This document shows, piece after piece, positions 8,042-16,684 of a DNA stretch of 52,118 nt (the stretch's first letter is position 1; every line of letters starts with the position of its first letter). The notes beneath the pieces were generated by a model. It had not been told where the DNA came from. It searched no databases and worked only from the letters and a program-made list of their open reading frames with translations. Origin of the DNA: Clostridiales bacterium GWD2_32_19 (GTDB taxonomy: Bacteria; Bacillota; Clostridia; Lachnospirales; UBA12420); assembly GCA_001795385.1 (NCBI GenBank), contig MGOU01000030.1, positions 1 to 52,118 of the forward strand. The letters run 5' to 3'. A program made the position numbers and the translations under genes.

Positions 8042-8179
8042 TTAGTTATTATTATTGTTATTATTATCGTTATCTTGGTTGTTTTGATTATTGTTGTTAT
8101 TATTTTTTTTATTTTTATTTTTGGAATTTAGATTGCTGTTATTGTTGTTGTCTTCTAAATTGTTGTTTGATGCGTCCAT
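8042..8179 (-). CDS. 45-residue asparagine-rich small protein
   Basis: A short minus-strand ORF with ATG at 8179-8177 and stop TAA at 8044-8042. It has an excellent ribosome site (GGGAGGTGAT) directly upstream and its own terminator downstream, which argues for real expression. Of 45 residues, 27 are Asn; the rest are mainly Asp, Lys, Ser and Gln, with two Leu near the N-terminus. Start: MDASNNNLEDNNNNSN; end: seven Asn in a row. There is no membrane segment or cysteine. It may be disordered or aggregation-prone. I do not recognise a family. The low-complexity codons (AAT/AAC) could also reflect repeat slippage. Confidence 0.6.
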   Translation of the reverse strand: MDASNNNLEDNNNNSNLNSKNKNKKNNNNNNQNNQDNDNNNNNNN

Positions 8180-8294
8180 ATTATCACCTCCCAGCATAAA
8201 TAGTATCTGTAGGATATTTATAATTTATTCGTTTTTTGAAGATGAAAGATACTAGGAGTTTCTAAAATCTTAAACATAAATTTGTGCTTTTATG

Positions 8295-8323
8295 TTGCTC
8301 AAAATATGATTTAATGGTAAAAT
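8295..8323 (+). promoter_or_regulatory. Putative promoter of the ABC-F gene
   Basis: TTGCTC at 8295-8300, 17 bases, TAAAAT at 8318-8323. A 29-codon ORF beginning ATG 8332 (MSKKICKVVICEK...) runs into the ABC-F start at 8399 and ends just inside it. It has no good ribosome site, so I do not call it a gene, but short upstream ORFs are common before ABC-F genes. Confidence 0.4.
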
Positions 8324-8398
8324 AGGGTAATATGAGTAAGAAAATTTGCAAAGTTGTAATTTGTGAGAAGATTTATCAAAAAAGAGAGGAAATGACAG

Positions 8399-9955
8399 AT
8401 GAGTATACTAACAGTAAGTAATTTGACACATGGATTTGGAGATAGAGCGATATTTAATAATGTATCATTTAGATTGCTAAATGGAGAACATATAGGGTTT
8501 GTAGGGGCCAACGGAGAGGGTAAGTCTACTTTTATGAATATAGTAACAGGTAAACTTCAACCAGACGAAGGAAAGGTAGTTTGGTCTAAGCGTGTAAGAG
8601 TTGGGTACCTCGATCAACATACATCTCTTGATGCGGCGATGACGATAAGAGGGGTCCTAAACACTGCTTTTAAGTACCTTTTTGACATGGAAGAGGAAAT
8701 AAATGCTATGTATGAAAAGATGGCTGACGCGTCTGATAAAGAAATAGAAAATATGTTAGAAGACATAGGAAATATGCAAGATATTTTGATGCATAATGAT
8801 TTCTATATGATAGATGCTAAGGTTGATGAAACGGCTAGAGGACTGGGGCTTACGGACATAGGGATGGATAAAAATGTGTCTGACCTAAGCGGAGGGCAGA
8901 GGACAAAGGTTCTACTCGCAAAACTGTTGCTTGAGAAGCCAGAGATATTGCTACTTGATGAGCCGACTAACTATCTTGACGAACAACATATAGAATGGAT
9001 AAAGCGTTATTTGCAAGAGTATGAAAATGCATTCATACTTATATCGCATGATATACCTTTCCTAAATAGTGTTGTAAATATCATATACAATGTAGAAAAT
9101 CAAGAGTTAGGTAGGTATGTTGGGGATTACGATAATTTTCTAAAAGGATACGAAGCAAAGAAAACACAACTAGAATCAGCATATAAAAAACAACAACAAG
9201 AAATCTCAAGTCTGGAGGATTTTGTGGCTAGAAATAAAGCTAGAGTATCAACTAGAAATATGGCGATGTCACGCCAAAAGAAGCTAGACAAGATGGATAT
9301 CATAGAACTAGTATCAGAAAAGCCAAAGCCAAAGTTTAACTTCAAAGAAAAAGGCGCATCAGGCAGGGTTGTATTTGAAACGAATGACTTAGTTATAGGG
9401 TATGGAGAGCCACTTTCAAAACCGATTAATCTTAAGATGGAAAGAGGTCAAAAGATAGCGATAACTGGTTCAAATGGGATAGGAAAAACGACTTTACTCA
9501 GGAGTATATTGGGAGAGATAGAGCCAGTATCAGGCATTGCAAGGACTGGGGATTATTTATCGATTGGATATTTTGAGCAGGAGGTAAAAGGTAAAAATAA
9601 TAACACATGCATAGAGGATATATGGAATCACTTTACTGCTATGACACAATATGAGATACGGTCAGCACTTGCAAGGTGTGGGCTTACGACTAAACATATA
9701 GAGAGCAAGATAGCAGTGCTTAGTGGAGGGGAACAAGCTAAGGTTAGGTTGTGCAAGCTGATTAATACACAGACTAACTTATTGGTATTAGATGAACCGA
9801 CCAACCATTTAGATGTAGACGCTAAGGCAGAGCTAAAGAGGGCATTAAAGGAATATAAGGGTAGTATATTGATGATATCACATGAACCAGAGTTTTATAT
9901 GGATGTAGTGAGTGATGTTTGGAATCTGGAGGAGTATACGACGAAGATTGTATAA
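8399..9955 (+). CDS. ABC-F family ATPase
   Basis: 518 residues with two ATP-binding cassettes and no membrane segment. Cassette 1 has Walker A GANGEGKST (36-44), signature LSGGQ near 165 and LLLDEPTNYLD. Cassette 2 has Walker A GSNGIGKTT near 355, signature LSGGE and LVLDEPTNHLD. The charged linker between them (about 235-300, AYKKQQQEISSLEDF onward) is the P-site tRNA interaction motif region of ABC-F proteins. ABC-F proteins act on the ribosome, either to help stalled translation or to protect it from antibiotics. Which subgroup this is (housekeeping YkpA/YbiT-like or resistance type) cannot be settled by eye. The start ATG 8399 has a GAGAGGAAA ribosome site. Confidence 0.88.
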   Translation: MSILTVSNLTHGFGDRAIFNNVSFRLLNGEHIGFVGANGEGKSTFMNIVTGKLQPDEGKVVWSKRVRVGYLDQHTSLDAAMTIRGVLNTAFKYLFDMEEEINAMYEKMADASDKEIENMLEDIGNMQDILMHNDFYMIDAKVDETARGLGLTDIGMDKNVSDLSGGQRTKVLLAKLLLEKPEILLLDEPTNYLDEQHIEWIKRYLQEYENAFILISHDIPFLNSVVNIIYNVENQELGRYVGDYDNFLKGYEAKKTQLESAYKKQQQEISSLEDFVARNKARVSTRNMAMSRQKKLDKMDIIELVSEKPKPKFNFKEKGASGRVVFETNDLVIGYGEPLSKPINLKMERGQKIAITGSNGIGKTTLLRSILGEIEPVSGIARTGDYLSIGYFEQEVKGKNNNTCIEDIWNHFTAMTQYEIRSALARCGLTTKHIESKIAVLSGGEQAKVRLCKLINTQTNLLVLDEPTNHLDVDAKAELKRALKEYKGSILMISHEPEFYMDVVSDVWNLEEYTTKIV

Positions 9956-9997
9956 ATATTTTAACCTGTAATTGCGACATCTATAGACTTGACTTAA

Positions 9998-10034
9998 AAG
10001 GGGACGGTTCCTTCTTTTTAGGAACTGTCCCCTT
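9998..10034. repeat. GGGGACGGTTCC-type inverted repeat
   Basis: AAGGGGACGGTTCCT and AGGAACTGTCCCCTT form a hairpin of about 15 bp with one mismatch around a short T-rich loop. It lies after the ABC-F gene and may terminate its transcript. Similar hairpins recur in many Firmicute genomes; only one copy is in this window. Confidence 0.65.
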
Positions 10035-10107
10035 GGAGAAAGTTTGAAATATCGTCTTACATACTTTTTTGAAAAAAAGTAACACAAAACCAAAGGAGGA
10101 TGAAAAT

Positions 10108-10695
10108 ATGAGTAATGAAGTAAGTCGTGAAAAAGCATTTGATATGCTTTCTACATACACAAAGAATAAAAACCTAATAAAACATGGTTTGGTAGTTGAG
10201 GCTGTGATGAAGCATTTTGCAACACTAAATAATGAAGATGTAGAAAAATGGGGGATTATTGGGTTGATACATGATGTGGATTATGACATGTATCCTGATG
10301 AACATTGTACGAAATGTAAAGATATTATGCAAGAGCATGGATTTAGCGAAGAATATATATATGCAGTGCAAAGTCATGGATATGGGTTATGTTCCGAGGT
10401 GGAACCTATTCATATAATGGAAAAGATTCTTTATACAATTGATGAGCTGACAGGACTCATATTGGCAGTAGCCCTTATGAAGCCGAATAAAAGTTTGTTT
10501 GAGGTGGATTTAGGATCTGTTAAAAAGAAATGGAAGCAAAAAGGGTTTGCTGCAGGAGCTAATAGAGAAGTAATACAAAACGGAGCGAACATGTTAGGGA
10601 TGGATCTTGATTATATTATAGAAGAAACTATAAATGGAATGAGAAATATAGCGAGTGAAATAGGGTTAGATGGGACAAGTACTAATATGATCTAA
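10108..10695 (+). CDS. HD-domain protein
   Basis: 195 residues from ATG 10108, behind AAAGGAGG; the frame is open upstream to 10069 but that part has no ribosome site. An HD metal-dependent phosphohydrolase pattern is visible: H at LIKHGLVVEAVM, then WGIIGLIHDVDYDMYPDEHC with the HD pair, then AVQSHGYG and TIDELTGL. These provide the usual His/Asp metal ligands. This subgroup of short clostridial HD proteins has no known substrate. The stop codon touches the palindromic repeat copy 2. Confidence 0.75.
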   Translation: MSNEVSREKAFDMLSTYTKNKNLIKHGLVVEAVMKHFATLNNEDVEKWGIIGLIHDVDYDMYPDEHCTKCKDIMQEHGFSEEYIYAVQSHGYGLCSEVEPIHIMEKILYTIDELTGLILAVALMKPNKSLFEVDLGSVKKKWKQKGFAAGANREVIQNGANMLGMDLDYIIEETINGMRNIASEIGLDGTSTNMI

Positions 10696-10857
10696 TCGCT
10701 TTGGGTTTAATTCCCCGTCGGCTTGCCGCGTTCTTGTCATTGCGAGGAGGTTTTTTCGACGAAGCAATCTCGTTTTTGAAAGATGAGATTGCTTCGCAAA
10801 AAATGCTCGCAATGACAACATGATACCCCGTAGGCTTGCCACGGGGAGATTCATTAA
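10694..10857. repeat. Dispersed palindromic repeat, copy 2
   Basis: The same 164-base element as at 4607, same length and orientation, with only a few substitutions. It begins inside the stop codon of the HD gene, as copy 1 begins directly after the stop of its neighbour. Confidence 0.85.
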
Positions 10858-10979
10858 AAAGAGGCTAATCAAAATAAAAAGTGTTAGAAGCAAATTTTTG
10901 GAGATGGAGAAGTAATTGATAATCATAATATATTTTACTATGATACGATAAAAATATATTTATAAACAATAAAAAAGTA

Positions 10980-11008
10980 TTGACAATTAATAAAAGGTGT
11001 AGTATACT
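10980..11008 (+). promoter_or_regulatory. Sigma-A promoter of the DUF2975-XRE pair
   Basis: Consensus TTGACA at 10980-10985, 17-base spacer, TATACT at 11003-11008, 35 bases before the start codon. Confidence 0.75.
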
Positions 11009-11042
11009 TCCTATATAATATTTGGTATAGGAGGTTTTTTTT

Positions 11043-11504
11043 ATGGAGATTTTGGGAAGAAAAGGGTTGTCTGGTATTGTAAAGTGTTTCCTTGATTTGA
11101 TTTTCTTAGGGGGGATTGGCATTTTCGTTAGTCTGCCGTGGTCATTAGCTTGGTGCTTTAAAAATGTTGTACAGATTGGGGATGGTTATTATATATTTTT
11201 ACTGATTTTACTCTATATTACTGGATTTTTTGGTCTGGTTATTGTGTATGAGATGAGGAAGATATTTAATAATTTGAATGATAAAAGTCCATTTGTTATG
11301 AGTACAGTAAAAAGTTTGAATCGTATGGCTTTATCATCTTTTATAATATCTGTTGGGTATGGTGTGAAAATAGTAGTTTTGAATTCATTTTTTACAATGA
11401 TTATAATGATGGTTTTTGTAATGGCTGGTTTCTTCTCGCTGATTTTGGCAGAAGTATTTAGGCAAGCAGTTTTAGTAAAAGAAGAAAATGACTTAACAGT
11501 ATAA
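11043..11504 (+). CDS. DUF2975 family membrane protein
   Basis: 153 residues with four hydrophobic segments at about 14-34, 52-75, 92-112 and 116-138. This is the layout of DUF2975 proteins, which nearly always stand next to a small XRE/Cro-type regulator, as here. The segment FNNLNDKSPFVMSTVKSLNRMA between the second and third segments matches the family's conserved loop. ATG 11043 follows AGGAGG. The pair may sense membrane state and act through the regulator, but no mechanism is known to me. The gap to the regulator is 12 bases. Confidence 0.8.
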   Translation: MEILGRKGLSGIVKCFLDLIFLGGIGIFVSLPWSLAWCFKNVVQIGDGYYIFLLILLYITGFFGLVIVYEMRKIFNNLNDKSPFVMSTVKSLNRMALSSFIISVGYGVKIVVLNSFFTMIIMMVFVMAGFFSLILAEVFRQAVLVKEENDLTV

Positions 11505-11516
11505 GGGGGGATTTGT

Positions 11517-11732
11517 GTGTCGATAATTATAAACTTGGATGTTATGATGGCAAAACGGAAGATAAATTCGTCCGAGCTAGCAGCAAAGATAAATATTACT
11601 CTAGCAAATCTTTCGGTGCTAAAAACTAATAAGGCGAAAGCTATTCGATTTTCTACGCTAGAAGCTATTTGCGAGGCTCTTAATTGCCAGCCCGGAGATA
11701 TTTTGGAGTATAGAGCGAGTAGCAATGGGTAA
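11517..11732 (+). CDS. Small XRE/Cro-type transcriptional regulator (YozG-like)
   Basis: 71 residues, start GTG 11517 after AAGGGGGG. It is a single helix-turn-helix domain: MMAKRKINSSELAAKINIT as the first helices, NLSVLKTNKAKAIRFSTLEAICEALNC as the recognition region, and a CQPGDILEY tail. This CQPGDIL ending is typical of the regulators paired with DUF2975. It is translated from the same transcript as the membrane protein and probably autoregulates the pair. Confidence 0.85.
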   Translation: MSIIINLDVMMAKRKINSSELAAKINITLANLSVLKTNKAKAIRFSTLEAICEALNCQPGDILEYRASSNG

Positions 11733-11775
11733 CTAAATTCATATATAAGTTATGGGAATGTAAGGAGGAGAACAT

Positions 11776-12831
11776 ATGTTTGATATTGTGATTGTAGGAT
11801 TGGGACCAGCGGGATCGACTTTAGCTAGATTATTAGGTGAAAAATACAAAATTTTCTGTTTAGATAAAAGAGAACTAATAGAGAAGGAGAATATATATAA
11901 TAAGATGGATAAGTGTTGCGGGGGTCTTATATCAGAGGATGCGCAAAAATCTTTGAAAAAGCTAGGTCTTAATATACCAAACAATATAATAGCATGCGAT
12001 AAGGTGTCAAAGTTAGATGTATGGGATTTTGAAAATAATCTAAAGACAAGATATAGTAAGATTTTTTATAATATCGATAGGTATAAATTTGATAAATGGT
12101 TGATTGATATGATACCCAAAAATGTAAGGATAGAATACAATTCTCGATTTCTACAAGTGGAAAAACAAAATGATGACATGTATAAAATTAAATATAGAAA
12201 AGGCAACGAGATAGAAGAAATCACCACAAAGTATCTGATTGGTGCGGATGGTGCAAATTCGTTAGTAAGAAAAAGCATTCTTAAAAGTAAAGAGGATGCA
12301 CCTAAGTACATTGCCATACAAAATTGGTACAAAAATACTAGCAATTTAGACATACAAGTGTCAATTATAGATAAAGAAATAACTGATTTTTATTCTTGGA
12401 TAATAAGCAAAGGGAAATATATATTAGTGGGATCAGCATTAAAAGTTGGGCAAGATAGCCATCTGAAATTTGAAAAACTTATAGATAAGATAAAAGAAGA
12501 TGGGTTTAAAATTGATGATGATACTTTCATAAAAAAACAAGGTATGCATATTAGAAGACCTGTTAATCCTACAAAGGATATATGTTTGGGAGATGGAAAC
12601 ACATTTTTGATTGGAGAGGCAGCAGGGCTTATAAGTCCATCATCAGCAGAGGGATATAGCTATGCTTTTGATAGCGCAATGGCTTTGTCTAAAGGGCTAA
12701 GGCAATCTGAATATAGCAGAAACATAAAGAAAATAAGATTAAGGATATGGTTTGCAAATAATATAAAATCAATTTTAACGTATAATGATTTTTTAAGAAA
12801 GATGTTTATTAGGAGTGGTTTAAAAGTATAA
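11776..12831 (+). CDS. FAD-dependent oxidoreductase of the geranylgeranyl-reductase-like group
   Basis: 351 residues. The N-terminal dinucleotide fold has GLGPAGSTLA at 8-17 and a DKR end to the second strand. A YLIGADGANSLVRK motif near 155 and GEAAGLISPSSAEGYSYA near 275 are the two later FAD motifs of this superfamily. The KCCGGLIS segment near residue 47 is typical of a clostridial subfamily with no assigned reaction. The group includes geranylgeranyl reductases and aromatic hydroxylases, so the substrate is open. ATG 11776 has GGAGGAG upstream. It is followed after 44 bases by the RlmA-like methyltransferase. Confidence 0.75.
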   Translation: MFDIVIVGLGPAGSTLARLLGEKYKIFCLDKRELIEKENIYNKMDKCCGGLISEDAQKSLKKLGLNIPNNIIACDKVSKLDVWDFENNLKTRYSKIFYNIDRYKFDKWLIDMIPKNVRIEYNSRFLQVEKQNDDMYKIKYRKGNEIEEITTKYLIGADGANSLVRKSILKSKEDAPKYIAIQNWYKNTSNLDIQVSIIDKEITDFYSWIISKGKYILVGSALKVGQDSHLKFEKLIDKIKEDGFKIDDDTFIKKQGMHIRRPVNPTKDICLGDGNTFLIGEAAGLISPSSAEGYSYAFDSAMALSKGLRQSEYSRNIKKIRLRIWFANNIKSILTYNDFLRKMFIRSGLKV

Positions 12832-12875
12832 TACAATTTTGCAAAGATGTATGACATTTGTGAAAGGAGTAACAC

Positions 12876-13694
12876 ATGAAAAACGAAAATAGTATGCTAA
12901 TATGTCCCGTGTGTAAAGGGAAAATAGCTCTGAATCACGAAACTTATATTTGTGAGAGTGGACATTGTTATGATATAGCTCGCGAGGGGTATGTGAATCT
13001 TCTTACGGTGAATCAAAAGAAGAGTAATAGTCCTGGGGATAATAAGATAATGATGAATGCAAGGAAGGATTTTTTGGAGAAAGGGTATTATGATGTTTTG
13101 ATAGATGAAATAGACAAGGAAATAAAATTAGAAGATACAGTTGAGAGTTGTGTGGATATAGGATGTGGAGAAGGGTACTATACATCTAAATTTAGAGAAC
13201 TAAACAAAAACATAAACTTTATAGGTATGGATATATCTAAAGAAGCAATAAAAAAAGCAAGTAAGAGAAGGGAAGATATTATTTGGGTAGTGGGAGGCTC
13301 TAATAATATACCGATCATGAATAATAGTATTGACATAATAGTTCAAATATTTGCACCACATAATGTGGATGAGTATCTACGAATTATGAAAACCGATGCT
13401 AAACTTATAACGGTCACACCAGGGGAAGAACATCTCTTAAAACTTAAAGAGTTGTTATATGAAGATGTTTATCTAAATGACCAGAAGTACATAAATGACG
13501 AGAGACTGAGTGTAGTCAAAGAAGATAGAGTATCCATGAAAATAAATGTGTCAAGTGGCGATGACATAAGTAATTTACTCAAAATGACACCTTATTACTA
13601 CAGAACAAATGAAGATAAAATAGAAGAATTATGTAAGTTGGAAAAACTAGAGACAGAGATTGATTTTAATATACGAGTTTATAAAAGGAAATAA
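12876..13694 (+). CDS. rlmA: RlmA-like 23S rRNA guanine-N1 methyltransferase
   Basis: 272 residues. The N-terminal zinc site is C10-x2-C13 ... C26-x3-H30, followed by the family segment YDIAREGYVNLL and DNKIMMNARKDFLEKGYY. The SAM-binding motif VDIGCGEGYYT is near residue 92. This order is that of RlmA(I)/RlmA(II)(TlrB), which methylate G745 or G748 in 23S rRNA helix 35. Which of the two sites it modifies cannot be read from the sequence; the resistance-type TlrB is possible but less likely. RBS GAAAGGAG. It converges on the ABC-2 operon with a shared terminator. Confidence 0.8.
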   Translation: MKNENSMLICPVCKGKIALNHETYICESGHCYDIAREGYVNLLTVNQKKSNSPGDNKIMMNARKDFLEKGYYDVLIDEIDKEIKLEDTVESCVDIGCGEGYYTSKFRELNKNINFIGMDISKEAIKKASKRREDIIWVVGGSNNIPIMNNSIDIIVQIFAPHNVDEYLRIMKTDAKLITVTPGEEHLLKLKELLYEDVYLNDQKYINDERLSVVKEDRVSMKINVSSGDDISNLLKMTPYYYRTNEDKIEELCKLEKLETEIDFNIRVYKRK

Positions 13695-13743
13695 AAAAGC
13701 AAATGCCGCATGCATTAATCTGCATAGGGTCATCTGCTTTTTT
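13693..13743. terminator. Bidirectional terminator between convergent genes
   Basis: AAAAAAGCAAATG (13693-13705) pairs with CATCTGCTTTTTT (13731-13743) with one mismatch, giving U-runs on both strands. It serves rlmA on the plus strand and the ABC-2 permease gene on the minus strand. Confidence 0.75.
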
Positions 13744-13746
13744 ATT

Positions 13747-14529
13747 TCACGATCCTGCAGATAAATATTTACTCACACCGAATTTCCAAACATATAAACA
13801 AGGTATGATGAAAACTATTCCGATTAGTGGGGTTAGCATGGATAGTATGTCATTGTACGGGCCCCTGCCTAGCAGGTACATTAGTGGTATGTAGTTGATA
13901 ATGCCAAGTGGGACTATGAATGTAAAGAAATTTTTTACCCAATCCTTATAAATTGACAGCGGATATTGTGAAATTTCACGGCTACCATCGGTAAATATGT
14001 TTATCAGTTCGAGTCCTTGTACAGTAAAGAAACAAAGGGAAGCTCCAAGTATAAAAATTCCTGAGAATATAAATATTCCACCTATTAACATAAATATGAG
14101 TGTTGCCACTTTAAATGCATTCCACTCTATACTTATATTTAACAATGCCCATATTAAAACCATAGTACTTTGTATGAGTCTACCTAATCTTGTAAATTCA
14201 AAGTTAGATCCAAGTACTTGTACGATAGTATTTCTAGGGCGAACTAGTAATCTATCAAAACCAGCATTTACTACTAGTTTTGAGAAACTATCAAAGCCTC
14301 GCATAAAACATACACTTATGGCAAATGACATATGGACTATAGAAAAGCAAAGTGCTACTTCGAAAAAAGACCATCCTTCTATTTGACCAAACTTTTCAAA
14401 CAAAAAATATATTGAAGCAAACATAACCAACGGAACGAAAAATTGCCCGATAGTCATCAATATAAATGAAGCACGATATTGCAATTGTGATTTGAATAGA
14501 ATTTCTAAATAACGAAGATATAATTTCAT
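13747..14529 (-). CDS. ABC-2 type permease (second of pair)
   Basis: 260 residues with six hydrophobic segments and no signal peptide. It fits the ABC-2 permease family with PF06182 members: the N-terminus YLRYLEILFKSQLQYRASF, the loop FDRLLVRPRNTIVQVLG and the end NYIPLMYLLGR then KFGVSKYLSAGS. It is last in a three-gene minus-strand operon (ATPase, permease, permease) and only four bases from the previous gene. The same three-gene set is found on the plus strand at 21505-24056. Function: export of an unknown substrate, likely lipid, peptide or drug. Confidence 0.8.
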   Translation of the reverse strand: MKLYLRYLEILFKSQLQYRASFILMTIGQFFVPLVMFASIYFLFEKFGQIEGWSFFEVALCFSIVHMSFAISVCFMRGFDSFSKLVVNAGFDRLLVRPRNTIVQVLGSNFEFTRLGRLIQSTMVLIWALLNISIEWNAFKVATLIFMLIGGIFIFSGIFILGASLCFFTVQGLELINIFTDGSREISQYPLSIYKDWVKNFFTFIVPLGIINYIPLMYLLGRGPYNDILSMLTPLIGIVFIIPCLYVWKFGVSKYLSAGS

Positions 14530-14533
14530 ATTT

Positions 14534-15337
14534 TCAACCTCCTTGCACCACGACTCTTTTTAGCATTTTTGTCAATAAAACTTTACCGAGGGCTATGAGT
14601 CCGATAATCCATAGTATTTGGGTTAATATACCTATAATTGCGTCGTTTGTAGATATATTCCCAGAGTATACTCGAAAAGGTAAATCTCCTGATAATCTAA
14701 AAGGAAGTATATAAACAATGTTTTGTAACCATATTGGCATAAGAGGTACAGGCATCATAAGTCCTGAGAAAAACTCTCCCACCACGCTGAATATAAGAAA
14801 GGAGCCAATAGGCGACATCGTTACAAAAACAGATACATAAACTATCATACTAAGTGATATAACGACTATGAGTCCAAGTAAAAGTGTGACTAAAAATAAT
14901 ATAAAAGTCAAAAAGTTAGGTGGCAAGGATAGTCTGTATGGTATTGGCAGGAAGAATCCTATTACCAATATAGGCATGCATCTAAGTAATGTGCCTGACA
15001 GCCTATGTGCAATCAATTTGGCAAACCAGAAACCATATATACCACACGGTCTGCATAACTCATAAGCTATACTTCCTGATGTTATAGAGTCAAATATCTC
15101 ATTATCCTTTAGCCAAAGTAGTACAAAGAAGAAGAATGCCTGTTGAAGCCAAATATATGTTGCTAACTGCTCAAGTGAAATTGTCTGTGTACCTGTAAAA
15201 CCATGGTAGAATGCTTCATAGATCATAATGTACATAAATCCCCACACAAATTGCGTTGCAACTCCGGCTAAAGCTGCTATTCGGTACTGGAGGCCATTTA
15301 TCATACGAAGATTAAATATAGCTAGATATGGTTTCAT
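14534..15337 (-). CDS. ABC-2 type permease (first of pair)
   Basis: 267 residues, six hydrophobic segments. The family pattern is LEQLATYIWLQQAFFF, then SGSIAYELCRPCGIYGFWFAKLIAHRL, and VVGEFFSGLMMPVPLMPIWLQN. The C-terminal half is that of PF06182-type permeases, which always come in pairs beside an ATPase. Its start overlaps the ATPase stop by four bases (ATGA-type overlap), so translation is coupled. It is the counterpart of the gene at 22487. Confidence 0.8.
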   Translation of the reverse strand: MKPYLAIFNLRMINGLQYRIAALAGVATQFVWGFMYIMIYEAFYHGFTGTQTISLEQLATYIWLQQAFFFFVLLWLKDNEIFDSITSGSIAYELCRPCGIYGFWFAKLIAHRLSGTLLRCMPILVIGFFLPIPYRLSLPPNFLTFILFLVTLLLGLIVVISLSMIVYVSVFVTMSPIGSFLIFSVVGEFFSGLMMPVPLMPIWLQNIVYILPFRLSGDLPFRVYSGNISTNDAIIGILTQILWIIGLIALGKVLLTKMLKRVVVQGG

Positions 15338-16311
15338 ACTTGGTGTTCCTTATAAAGTTTTATTATGATCTCTTCGATAGGTTCAGAATCCACCGCAACA
15401 TCAGTGAGTTCAAGCTTTGCCGAAAGCTCTGAAATTATATCGGAAACGCCACGCTTTTTGATGTCAACAACATATGTAGCTCTGTCTTTTGACCAAGAAA
15501 GTAAAGATGCGGAATCTAACTCGAGAGGGCTAGTGTTTTCGTTGTAGTCAACAGTTACTGTTTTATGAGTTACAAATTTCTCTCGTAGATTGTTAAGATT
15601 TCCATCGTAGAGAATCTGTCCTTTACCAATCATAATTATTCTATTTGCTAAAGTTTCAATATCATTCATATCGTGAGTTGTTAGTATAACAGTCACTTTT
15701 TTTTCTTTATTGATCATCTTTATAAAATTCCGTACTGCAATTTTGGACATTGCATCAAGCCCTATAGTAGGCTCGTCAAGAAATAAAATTTTTGGATCAT
15801 GTATGAGAGAAGCAGCAATTTCGCATCTCATACGCTGGCCTAGACTAAGCTGCCTAGTAGGAGTAGTCAGGATTTCACCGAGATTTAGAGTTTCTGTGAG
15901 TAAATCAAGACTTTTTTTATAGTTTGCAGGTTGAACTTTGTAGATATCCCGTAGAAGCTCAAAAGAATCCATAACGGGTACATCAGCCCACAGCTGACTG
16001 CGTTGTCCGAATACTACACCGATATTTTTCACATATTTTACACGGTCTCGCCATGGGACATAACCCATGATGCTACATTCGCCTTTGTCAGGGACAAGTA
16101 TACCGCTCATTACCTTGATAGTGGTTGATTTACCAGCACCATTAGGACCAATATAACCAACAATTTCTCCTTCATCAATGCTAAAAGATACATCGCGTAA
16201 TGCATGAACTTCTGAGAATTTGGGTGAAAAAAAAGACCTAACGGCCTCACCAAATCCTGAGGAGCGTCTTGCAACTTTAAAAGTTTTAGATAAGCCTTCA
16301 ACTTTAATCAA
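15334..16311 (-). CDS. ABC exporter ATP-binding protein
   Basis: 325 residues with start TTG at 16311; GGAGGTG lies 6 bases upstream. A further in-frame TTG at 16326 would put that ribosome site inside the gene, so it is rejected. Motifs: Walker A GPNGAGKST, signature LSLGQRMR, Walker B ILFLDEPTIGLD and a switch His in LTTHDMND. The long N-terminal SFFSPKF stretch and the extra C-terminal domain of about 100 residues are typical of ATPases paired with PF06182 permeases. The ATPase at 21505 has the same build, including LSLGQRMRCEIAASLIH. Confidence 0.88.
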   Translation of the reverse strand: MIKVEGLSKTFKVARRSSGFGEAVRSFFSPKFSEVHALRDVSFSIDEGEIVGYIGPNGAGKSTTIKVMSGILVPDKGECSIMGYVPWRDRVKYVKNIGVVFGQRSQLWADVPVMDSFELLRDIYKVQPANYKKSLDLLTETLNLGEILTTPTRQLSLGQRMRCEIAASLIHDPKILFLDEPTIGLDAMSKIAVRNFIKMINKEKKVTVILTTHDMNDIETLANRIIMIGKGQILYDGNLNNLREKFVTHKTVTVDYNENTSPLELDSASLLSWSKDRATYVVDIKKRGVSDIISELSAKLELTDVAVDSEPIEEIIIKLYKEHQV

Positions 16312-16684
16312 GAAATACACCTCCAATATAATATTTTATGTAGCGAATTATATTATAGTATATTATGAAAAATATGTAAAGTTAAAATTTAAAAGAAAAT
16401 ATTACATTATTATTACATATTATGTAAAAATATATAGATTGTTGGTAAAATATAGTATATGACCAAATCAAAAAAATTAAAAATATTTAGAGAAATTCGA
16501 GTAAAAAATTCCTGACATTCTCTTATAAACTGTTGTAACCGTTACACAACTTACCACAGTTGTCGTACTTGAATGTATTAATCTTAAATTTCATGTATTT
16601 TTATTGTTAGATCTTTAGAGGTATGCTATAATTAAAATATTGGTAGTATAATACTTAAAATCAAATATAAGGAGCTGAATTGCT
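16312..16684. other. Divergent intergenic region, promoters only
   Basis: 373 AT-rich bases between the minus-strand ABC operon and helD. Apart from the helD promoter at 16604-16632 I see one imperfect dyad (GTTGTAAC-CG-TTACACAAC near 16530) and no ORF with a ribosome site. The minus-strand promoter is presumably within 16330-16450 but no single box pair stands out. Confidence 0.5.
16604..16632 (+). promoter_or_regulatory. Putative sigma-A promoter of helD
   Basis: TTGTTA at 16604-16609, 17 bases, perfect TATAAT at 16627-16632, 53 bases before the start codon. Confidence 0.65.

Noticed and set aside
7230-8140. A possible antisense asparagine/isoleucine-rich plus-strand reading of the Asn-rich tract
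   Set aside because: On the plus strand the tract reads as poly-Val/Ile/Leu without a start or ribosome site; only the minus strand has all gene signals.
10666-10926. Minus-strand ORF across repeat copy 2
   Set aside because: It lies mostly in the palindromic repeat and has no conserved counterpart at copy 1, as a real gene in the element would.
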